From Thuidium tamariscinum (lineage: Eukaryota > Streptophyta > Bryopsida > Hypnales > Thuidiaceae): DNA of 64,000 nt. The translations under genes and the position numbers were made by a program. The notes beneath the pieces were generated by a model. The model worked only from the letters and a program-made list of their open reading frames with translations. It ran no database searches and had not been told where the DNA came from. This document shows, one piece after another, positions 44,290-64,000 of this stretch (the stretch's first letter is position 1; the number at the start of each line of letters is the position of its first letter). The DNA lies in the NCBI GenBank assembly GCA_947034885.2, contig OX344751.2:22878001-22942000 (forward strand), given 5' to 3'.

Positions 44290-45699
44290 GTACAGTGGGG
44301 TACCAATCAAAATGTCGTTTTTGAATTCGCAGTGAGAAAAATTTTCAGTACTGCCAACTTTGAAAGCCTCCCGAGAGCTGAAAAATTGTTATTTTACCAC
44401 GAAATTTTTACCAAAGCATCATCTTTAAGTTAATTATATGTATACCAAATTTCAAGGCCAAAAGATTCACCAAAAAAAAGTTATTCAGAATCTACCAACA
44501 TGGGTAGTGGCGAGAAACATTTCACTACTTTCAACTTTGACACCTTCCTAAGGATTGAGTTTTTTTTAAATTTTTCCATGAAATTTTTGTCATGAAACAA
44601 TCTTTATGTTTTTAATATGTATAAAAAATTTCAAGGTAAAATAAATTTTTCTTAAGAAGATATTTGAAATCTCCCAATAGGTGTAGTTTTGAGAAAATTT
44701 TCACAATTGCCAACTTTCACACCCTCCCAAGGGCTGAAAAATTGGTTTCTTATCATGAATTTTTTTTTGTGGGTTCATCTCTATGTTGATAATATGTTCT
44801 CCAAATTTCAAATTCAAATGAATTACCAAAAAAAAGATATACAAAATCTCCCAATATGTGTAGTTGTGAGAAAATTTTCACTATTGCTGCCTTTGACCCC
44901 CTCCCAAGGGCTGAAAATTTGTCTATTTATCATGAATTTTTTTGAATACAATCAACTTTATGTTGATAATAAATGTTCAAAATTTCAAGTTCAAAATACT
45001 TACCCAAAAAAAGATATTCAAAATCTCTCAACATGTGTAGTTGTGAGGTTGAGTTTTTACATTCGTGTCAAACTTTGCTCCACAAAATAACACTATACTA
45101 AGGGCTCAAAAACTCCTCCTCACAACTACACATATTGGGAGATTTTGTATATCTTTTTTTTGGTAATTCATTTGAATTTGAAATTTGGAGAACATATTAT
45201 CAACATAGAGATGAACCCACAAAAAAAAATTCATGATAAGAAACCAATTTTTCAGCCCTTGGGAGGGTGTGAAAGTTGGCAATTATGAAAATTTTCTCAA
45301 AACTACACCTATTGGGAGATTTCAAATATCTTCTTAAGAAAAATTTATTTTACCTTGAAATTTTTTATACATATTAAAAACATAAAGATTGTTTCATGAC
45401 AAAAATTTCATGGAAAAATTTAAAAAAAACTCAATCCTTAGGAAGGTGTCAAAGTTGAAAGTAGTGAAATGTTTCTCGCCACTACCCATGTTGGTAGATT
45501 CTGATTAACTTTTTTTTGGTGAATCTTTTGGCCTTGAAATTTGGTATACATATAATTAACTTAAAGATGATGCTTTGGTAAAAATTTCGTGGTAAAATAA
45601 CAATTTTTCAGCTCTCGGGAGGCTTTCAAAGTTGGCAGTACTGAAAATTTTTCTCACTGCAAATTCAAAAACGACATTTTGATTGGTACCCCACTGTAC
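44290..45699. mobile_element. Mutator-like foldback element with 10-bp target duplication
   Basis: A 1410-bp palindromic element. The left end GTACAGTGGGGTACC is perfectly inverted at the right end, and similarity between arms continues inward for most of about 700 bp. Each arm contains three to four tandem units of roughly 180-200 bp with recurring CTCCCAAGGGCTGAAAAATT, CATGAAATTTTT and AAATCTCCCAA blocks. The flanks carry AAAGTTCTAT directly repeated (44280-44289 and 45700-45709). Long inverted arms with a 9-11 bp duplication fit Mutator-like (MULE) foldback elements. The open frame at 44689-45090 is the translated repeat, not a gene. Confidence 0.85.
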
Positions 45700-45709
45700 A
45701 AAGTTCTAT

Positions 45710-46466
45710 GTACAAGGGGGTGGGTACTATCTCACTTCCCCACTCATGAGGCCTATTGACAAAGCTAGTTATGTGCAAGGGCAGAGTGTGCAGAACTTGT
45801 TGGGTCTATTTTCAATTGACATTCAACATCCACTGCTTAGAAAACATCTTCTATTCACACTTGACCCAAGACTCCCTACCAATCCTCGCATCCCATCTAA
45901 CCACTCCTTAAGAAAATCTTTAGGTCCCTAAAACCTTGGGCACTCTCATGTCTAAGCACACTCTTTGCAAATAACTTACCTGGCATCAGCCCATCAGCAT
46001 GAGTTCACCTCTGACATGAACACGCAAGGTTCAGTTTTCAGCATTCTTATATTCAACGCAATGGATGTCACCAAACTGAGTAAGAACTGAATGGAACATA
46101 AAAACACTTCAGCCAACACGAAAACTAAAGACCAGCAATAACTTTTGGTAACTTCTCACAACTCCCAGTCATCCGCAAGGATATTTGGTGGGCATCGGGC
46201 TTTCTGAGACATAATAATAAAAGACTTCCCAAAAGTGATTTAATCATCTTCTGATAATGTGTGGCATGAATGAATTCGAAGATGTGCTCCAGACAACAAT
46301 CTTATCGATGTTGCAGGAAAAGAATGGTAAATATTCAAGAGCCTTTCTGATGTTACAAACCTACCGTAAGCTTGATCTGATCTGATCTGAAAGTCTAAGC
46401 CGTGGGTATAAAATTAGCAAAAACATGCTTCATTAGCTGCTAATCAAATCTACAATTTTAAAGCAG
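45710..46466. other. 3' flank of the ECA3-type gene
   Basis: Becomes GC-balanced towards the gene and should hold its 3' UTR. A short GATCT tandem (TGATCTGATCTGATCTGA) lies at about 46374-46391. The plus-strand frame 45683-45931 begins inside the foldback element and shows no family resemblance. Confidence 0.5.
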
Positions 46467-57236
<10,770 letters not shown>

Positions 57237-57480
57237 GGCGCCGCTCGCGAACGTCACCCTCACATCATCAAAGGGGCGTGAAGATTGGGCAAGGCTACAG
57301 CGATGGAGAGCTTGCAAAGGGTGAATCCGGAAGGAGACGGAAGCTCTGCGGGGAAGAACCAAAGGTTTGAAGGTTTTGAGGTTCTTCGGGCTTGGCTCAC
57401 TGAAGCCCACTGGAAAATTTAGGGCCCACGGCTGGACGTGGATGATTGGATGGACCTTTTTGCTGAACTGGCTCTCTCGA
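57237..57480 (-). promoter_or_regulatory. 5' region of the ECA3-type gene
   Basis: GC-richer sequence directly upstream of the MEDAFARS start codon, likely 5' UTR and proximal promoter. No clear TATA box or known element could be assigned by eye; AT-rich DNA begins at about 57480. Confidence 0.4.
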
Positions 57481-58301
57481 AAGTTACTTACTAGGCTCTC
57501 ATTTTTTTCCTATTCCATCCTACCGTACGTGTAGTTCAGTTTCGTAAATAACTTGGGAAATTTTGGAAGATGTCGAAATTTACAAAATTATTTACAACTA
57601 TTTCTGAAATCTGAAAAAGTTGTTCTAGAGAAAAATTAGAAAAAAGGAACACATTTGCACATGAATAGAAAGAACCAATCCAAAATTAGTATCTTCTTAA
57701 AGTATCAAAAATATAAATAATCTTATTTGTCTACCGAATTGTCGAATTGCTAAAATTAAAATATTTCAGCAGGTTCATGCCGAAATTAACCTATGTGTAT
57801 AGTATTTCAGCTCTATCAGTAAATAGGTTGGGGACTCGGGGTGAATTGGCTCCTCACTCCTCTAAGACAGACATTCCAAGGAGACAAGTAAGAAAAAAAG
57901 TTGTGCTTGATTAATTTACCTTGTACCTCTCTTCTTGCTAATTTCGGACCTCTGATTGCAAATATGAATTCAAAATTTTCAAATTTTATCATGCATGAAA
58001 ATAAAAAATTTCAAGGTTTTCCCAAGGGGCCAAGCAAGGGGTCAATTCACCTTGGTTCAATATATCTAGAGCTTTATTTGGAACTTGGTTGTGGAGAATT
58101 ATTTTAGACATTTACAAAAATTGAGGCTAAAAATACATATGTGTGAAAAAAATGAGTGTTTATTATTTCACTTAACATTCAGTCTCAAAGTGAGAATCTA
58201 AATAGTCTTTGTATTGCACAAGCTATAAAGGATTTTACTTTTTCTACAACTATGATAAGATAATGGGTTGTAAAATCAATAGAATTCTAAAATGGTTTAA
58301 A
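57481..58301. other. AT-rich intergenic DNA, no gene seen
   Basis: No supportable gene or RNA. Confidence 0.5.
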
Positions 58302-58304
58302 TGT

Positions 58305-58507
58305 CACTACAAGAGAAAGGGGTGTTTTAAGTAGTGTCCTAGACATCACGTCTTTTAAGTAATGTCTTTTAAGTAAGGTTTTAAGTAAAATTTTACTAAA
58401 AAGACAGTCTTTTAAGTAAAATTTTACTTAAAACCTTACTTAAAAGACATTACTTAAAAGACGTGATGTCTAGGACACTACTTAAAACACCCCTTTCTCT
58501 TGTAGTG
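58305..58507. mobile_element. CACTA-type hairpin MITE with TGT target duplication
   Basis: The 203-bp element is almost entirely a palindrome. It begins CACTACAAGAGAAAGGGGTG and ends with the complement; arms of about 94 bp match nearly perfectly around a short spacer. The 3-bp TGT on each side (58302-58304 and 58508-58510) and CACTACAAGA ends are those of the CACTA (En/Spm) superfamily. The arms also contain short internal repeats of TCTTTTAAGTAA. Confidence 0.92.
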
Positions 58508-61500
58508 TGTGCAGATGGTGATCATTTGTGCCCTAAAATGATCACTATAGGCACATTTGGATCATTTTAGATTTTTTTTGGTTTTACAACCTTCAACCTT
58601 ATGCTCCAAATTTTATCACCCAAAGCATTTCAACCTTCTTCAATAATACTACCTTGGAAGATTGATGAAATGAATTTGTCAAAGAAGGTTTAATGTATAT
58701 TTACAAATTGACATGTGGAGGCTTTCCAATTATATTTGTACATAATAAGACAAATTCTATGATATAATTGAGTTATTTGTAAAGTCCCCCTACTTTGGCC
58801 ATGACTTTTTTTGAAGTTGAGAAGGCAACTATAGTTGAAGCGTCAAACTTTTTTGCAAGATACTTATGTCACACAACTTCAAAAGTGGGGACCAAACTTT
58901 TTTAGGTACCATTTTGATGGAAAAATAAGTTTCATACCCACTTTTATTTTGACTTTTTTAAACTCAAGCGGCTTTTTCACAAAACTCATGGGTTTAAACC
59001 CCGGTTTAGTGTACTTTACAAATAACTCAAATGTGTCACATGCAATTGTAGAATGTGTCAAAAGACAAAGTTGAATGTGGTATTTTCTTGAATATATCCC
59101 CATTACAATCTTGTTGTATGACACACTTTGCATTGTCCTATCAATTGTATAGAATGCAAAATTTGGATATTGAATGTTAGAATAGAAGTTAAATTATTTT
59201 TCATTGAGCTTGGAAGATATTTACTTCATGGAGTAGTAATTATGTTGTCATAAAAGTATTGTTTTGTAATTTTTTTTCAATTTCTACATTGTCTATTTTT
59301 TACATCAATTCACACTATTTATTTTTCTAATAAATATAGCATGAATATATGTGTGTGCGTGCATGGCATGCATATATTCATAGAAAAAAAATGAGGGGTC
59401 ATTTCAAGGTCATTTTTCACCATTTGATGACATTAATTTATAGCTTGTCATACAATTTTGAGATACTAACTTATGCTATGATTTTATTTGTTGAAAAAAA
59501 ATTAAAAATATAATAGAATATGGCATATAATGAAATTTTCACAAATTCTAATGTGGCATAATTGAATAGTGTAGAATATGTTAATGAAAATAATCTTAAT
59601 CCTAATTAAAAAAAACGGATGAAATCAAAGAAATGAGTAGAAGTGAAGCCATATGTAGTAGCTTTGATTACTAGTAAACTTGTCAGTATTACTATGGTAG
59701 AGGGACCCATAACCAATAAAATAAGCACATCTAAGCATGATCTAGGCAAGTGCAAGGCAAAGCAAATATTTTGAGAGGTAAATTGACAAAAATGATAAAG
59801 ATTGTAAAAAATTTGGTAATTTTATCTCTTGAATTGAAATTACTATGAATTTTGAAAGGTGAAAGTTGGGTTTGACTTATATAACCAACATCTAGAGTCA
59901 TCCAATTTCCATCATTCAAGAATACTTTCCTACTAATTACTTCCTAGTTCCTACATTTATGCTCACTAATGTGTCATTAACTTATTGGTCCAAGCCTTGA
60001 AAAAGTAAAAAGATACACATTGTAAGGTAAAAATAGAAATCCATTCCAATATTGTTTGGAATAGGGTAACTTATTTATTGTTGATGGGGCGTGTGTCGAG
60101 AATGGGTCCTTCTACTATATAGGATATGGAATATTTTGAATTATTATAGGGCTAATAAAATATTTTGAACCATATAAAATGAACTTCCAAAATTTCTAAA
60201 TCGAGTCAATGAACAAAAATTCAATTGAAAAAGAAATGATTTCATCATTAGAAGAGATTTCAAGGTCGCAGAAGACTACGAGTTCCTAGACTTCGGGAAT
60301 GCTGAAATTGCTGCAAGAACAAGAATCCAACGTAATCAAGGAAGTGCCACATCATTGATTTTAAAAAAATTGGACTTCTTTTCACATTTTTGGACCCCCC
60401 CAATTTTTTATTTATTTTTGGTCAACAATTGGCTTGACAAGAGCCAATAGTTCAAGAATAGTTTTAAGAACAAGGTTGAAACGAGCTTCTTTTGCCCTGA
60501 AATCCCTTCTAATGTGTAGGGCCTAATGAATTCAATCCCAATGTACAATAGATGCACTCTATTCATAAGTAGAGTATAAAACAAACTTTTGCTTGTATTT
60601 TGAAACTTCAATGAACTTTACAAACTAAGATATGATAGCATCTTTACATTTGTTTTCTTGAAAGGGGTGATCATAAAATTCAAACTTGAATATTTTGGCA
60701 TTGAATGGTTTGAATTTTGAAAAGTTAAATCATTGCCTATAACACATTAAATATTGATTTCAAATTTTAATGATACAACCCATTTATTCATTCACGTGTT
60801 AATGCAACCATTACATTTATGGTATCAATGGGCAATACATGAACCCATTGACACTCTACTATATAAGATTATCAAATTGTTCATAAATTTGGTTATGCCT
60901 TTGTAATCAATAATATATTGATTGTCCAATAGGATGAGTCAAACAAAGATGGACTTATCTTGTCTACATAAAGGGCAAGTGGAATCTAGACTAGCCCAAA
61001 GTTAGTAGAAGTCCAAATTCTTTTTTGTATATAACCTCTAAATTTTTTTTCGATTCTATAATTTCTTTAAAGTGTGTTAAAAAAATAAATGAAAAGTTAA
61101 TTGAATATTTTTTTTACTTATATAAGAAAACTTCTAAGATGACATAAAATTTGTAATTATTTCAATAAATTGTAGAATTGATTATATTGAAAATCAACTC
61201 TATTGAAAGTTAGGCCATCTTCAGAAATATTTATTACAATTATTTTGACAAGATAGATTTGTATAAAGTTGATTTCAAGAATGTCTAATGTAACTTGAAA
61301 AATCACTACTATTTCTTATGAAGGAATTATAAATAAAAGTCTTTTCTTTAAAGAATAAAACAAATTTTCTATGAATACACAATACAATTCCATGTACAAC
61401 AACATAATTTCCATATTCTTCAAGCACCAAAATAATATTTTATGTATTTGTATGAATTCAAGAGTCAATTCATAAAAATTAATTGTGAAATTAATGGATT

Positions 61501-62524
61501 GTGATAGTCCTCAAATGAAGACTAAATAGTCCATAATAGATAAATATTGAAAATTTATTTAATTAACTTATTGAAGGTTGTAATCTATAAAGTTTTAGAC
61601 ATATAAATGAGCCTTTTCATACTATATGTTTTTCTAATCTTCAAAAATGAAATAATCTTGAAGTAAGTCCATTTGATATGCCCATTTAGTTAAAGCTTTA
61701 TTCACTTTATGTAGTCAACAATATAGTGACCATCTACATTGCAATTTATACAAATTAAGACTAAGTAGGTTATCTATGTATTGTACAAATCCTAGGTAAG
61801 GAACTTCTATATTATATGGCCCTAATTATAATCACTTATAATGCATTTTTGGTCCAATCTCAACGAAAATAATGAATTTTAATGTAGAAAATTCTTATAG
61901 CCCTTTCAATTATGGATTAAAAAAATGTAATTATATACATGAAATGAACATATTTTGAAGATGTTCAATAATAAAATAAAAAACCCAATTATATGAATTT
62001 CTTAATACATGTATCATAAGACAAGCTATCCAACTTTAGGAGATTTTTAATTAAAAAATTAAGATTTTTTTGTTATAAATAAAATGCTATGAATGAACTT
62101 AATTTAATTTAAGGATACTTCTTGAATGGATTTTTGAAATAATGATGTAATTGTTTCTTTTCTTGATATATATTGTGAATTTTTTTTAATATATATGCAA
62201 TCCAACATTTTTTACATCTCATTTTCTTTAATCTAATCTTCACCTAACTTTTAAATCCTTTTTATTTGTTTTATTTTTGCAAAAGTCATCTTCTAAGTTG
62301 CATACCTAGGGTGCAAAGTAGTCTATACGGCTAACTAAAACATAGAATGTATTTACCTAAAGGTGCATACTTTGCCTATTACTAGTTCCCATTTGCAAAC
62401 ATTTCTATGCACCTATTCTAAACAATAGGTGCTGCGTATTTTGCCATTGGCTACTACCATCTTTTCATTGATTTTTAAGATTTAAAAAACTCATGATAGC
62501 ATTGATGTCAATTTCAACTCTTAA

Positions 62525-62855
62525 TGCCTACCATCTTCACAAATTTAGAAGTTTAAAATTTCAATCATGGAAGCTACTACTCATGTATTAATACCATTGG
62601 TACTAAATTCAATTGTTACTGCTTACCAACCTCACAACTTTAGATGTTTGAAACAACTTAATCATGAAAGCCACTACCTATTTGTTGGTGTTGTTGGCAC
62701 CTAATTGAACTATTTGTGCCCACCATCTTTATAACTTTTGAAGTTTGGAAACTCAATCATGGAGAGCCACTATCTATTGTTGTTGTTATTGTTACCACCA
62801 AATTCAACCGTTGGTACCTAACATCTTTACAACTTTTATAGTTTGAAACCTCACT
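62525..62855. repeat. degenerate tandem repeat, about four units of 85-100 bp
   Basis: Each unit carries variants of CCTACCATCTTCACAA, TTTAGAAGTTT, AATCATGGAAGCCACTA and a GTTGTTGGTACCAAATTCAA-like stretch. The four units drift apart in sequence and in internal microsatellite length. Confidence 0.65.
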
Positions 62856-63764
62856 TTAGATTCTATTGATGAACACTAAACAAATTTTTTTATTACAATG
62901 TTTGATATAGATTTATGAAAGTCACACTATTTATAAATAAAAAATTAGTATACAAAAAAAACATTATATTGTACAAAACACTTGTTTTCAATGAATATAA
63001 TTTAATATTGATCATATTAATTTTGAAGTGACATTAATAGGATAAAATATTGTAATATTAGTAGCTAATAGGATGTCCATTTTTTTAGGGTTTTAATGCT
63101 CATGATTGATTGACCAATCATCCATTGATAATACAATATATATTATATACTATATAGTAACACATATGTATAATATATACAATATTATATTTATAATTGT
63201 AAGAAACTAAATGTTTTAATTTTCTGTTTGATGGAGTTGTGTGTGTATTGTGCTTGTTACCAAAAAAATGGCAAGATGAATGTGTTTCATTATTAGGATC
63301 AGTTAAAAAATAAATAAATTACAAATTTTATAACAATGCAGAATGTTCTCAAGGGATAGCTTACATATGCAATATTCACATTTTACTTCCAATTGGAATG
63401 TAGTGTTTTGAAGTCCAAAATTTCTTCAAAAGAATCATATCTAAAACAAAACTAAAGTCTTCATCTACATTTATTTTCTAACAAATTCAACGATAAGACC
63501 CTTTAGTTAATTTATGAAAGTACATTCTCCCAAAATTTAGATGAAAATCCTAACCCACAGCAAGTTCAATTTAATTTAACTTCAAAAATACTCCTTGTGT
63601 TTGGAAATAGAATATCTTTTTCACAAAGCAATAACCATTGTGAATGAATATACTATTTTCAAATGAAGAAAGTAGTTTTTTTAATCACATTGTAAAGGTG
63701 AAGTTCTATATTTCAACTTTTTTTAAAACAAACATCTATGAACCACTTTCATATTCATCTTTAA

Positions 63765-64000
63765 CCCCTAAGTGTCCAAATTCATCCTTAGAATCATCAA
63801 TTTTGGAAAAATCATCATAAAGTACTATTTGGAAGAATATTTTGGAATTGAGATGTCAATGAAAGTTGTAGGATTTGAGTTGTAGATTCTATCCATATGG
63901 TTAGAATTACTAATGCTATTACAAATAGTTTTCTATAAATTTTGAAAGGAAAAATTCAAAATTCCTTCTAAGTTGAATTACAAGAAACATATTGTCATTT
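63765..64000. mobile_element. left end of another TTAA element, cut by the window edge
   Basis: CCCCTAAGTGTCC begins directly after TTAA (63761-63764), the same terminus type as at 14590 and 24366. The element continues beyond the window. Confidence 0.5.

Larger units (their letters stand above)
58511..64000. other. AT-rich intergenic DNA, no gene seen
   Basis: No supportable gene or RNA. It contains the tandem repeat at 62525-62855 and a TTAA element end at 63765, listed separately. Open frames such as 58835-59074 (plus) and 58879-59133 (minus) overlap each other and show no motifs. Confidence 0.55.

Noticed and set aside
44689..45090. 133-aa frame with internal repeats as a repeat protein
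   Set aside because: It is the translation of the tandem units in the foldback element arm.

Overview
The window looks like nuclear DNA of a land plant, probably a non-seed lineage such as a bryophyte or lycophyte (inference). Two sequence facts point that way: a 34-exon ECA3-type (SERCA-like) Ca2+-ATPase gene with plant-like exon structure, and a SAUR-like gene, both set in very AT-rich DNA packed with DNA transposons. piggyBac transposases and retroelements with pseudo-LTRs and a Penelope-type reverse transcriptase are both uncommon in seed plants. The species cannot be read from this window.

Layout. 1-4.3 kb: a GC-richer island with a SAUR-like gene on the minus strand (2414-3055) and possible short exons on the plus strand. 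4.3-28 kb: no convincing protein gene. This tract is AT-rich DNA with many non-autonomous transposons. Most are flanked by TTAA, or by TTAG or CTAG variants, and start with CCC(C)T(A)AAG-like termini, so they look like piggyBac-type non-autonomous elements. It also holds Tc1/mariner-like and Tourist-like MITEs, a tRNA-like sequence at 12683-12770 and an unidentified exon-like fragment. 28.06-41.71 kb: a TTAA-flanked piggyBac-type transposon with an intact 737-aa transposase and two further ORFs. A 6.5-kb retroelement has inserted directly after the transposase stop codon. This retroelement has 1206-bp terminal direct repeats that looked identical wherever I compared them, an RGG-rich ORF1 with one in-frame TGA, a Penelope/TERT-type reverse transcriptase ORF2 that overlaps ORF1 as TGATG, and a predicted H-type pseudoknot before the 3' repeat. 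41.7-46.4 kb: AT-rich DNA with a Stowaway-like MITE and a 1.41-kb Mutator-like foldback element with a 10-bp target duplication. 46.47-57.24 kb: the complete ECA3-type Ca2+-ATPase gene on the minus strand; its 34 exons join into one 1001-codon frame, and two introns carry CCC-ended MITEs. 57.3-64 kb: AT-rich DNA with a near-perfect 203-bp CACTA hairpin MITE and a degenerate tandem repeat.

How the parts relate. The host genes are a pump that loads Ca2+ (and probably Mn2+) into endomembranes and a probable auxin-response small protein. The rest is mobile DNA in nested layers: the large piggyBac lies within a mariner-like MITE copy, the retroelement lies inside the piggyBac, and one TTAA element lies inside another. 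The intact transposase and the many TTAA/CCC-ended small elements suggest an active or recently active piggyBac system with its non-autonomous partners.
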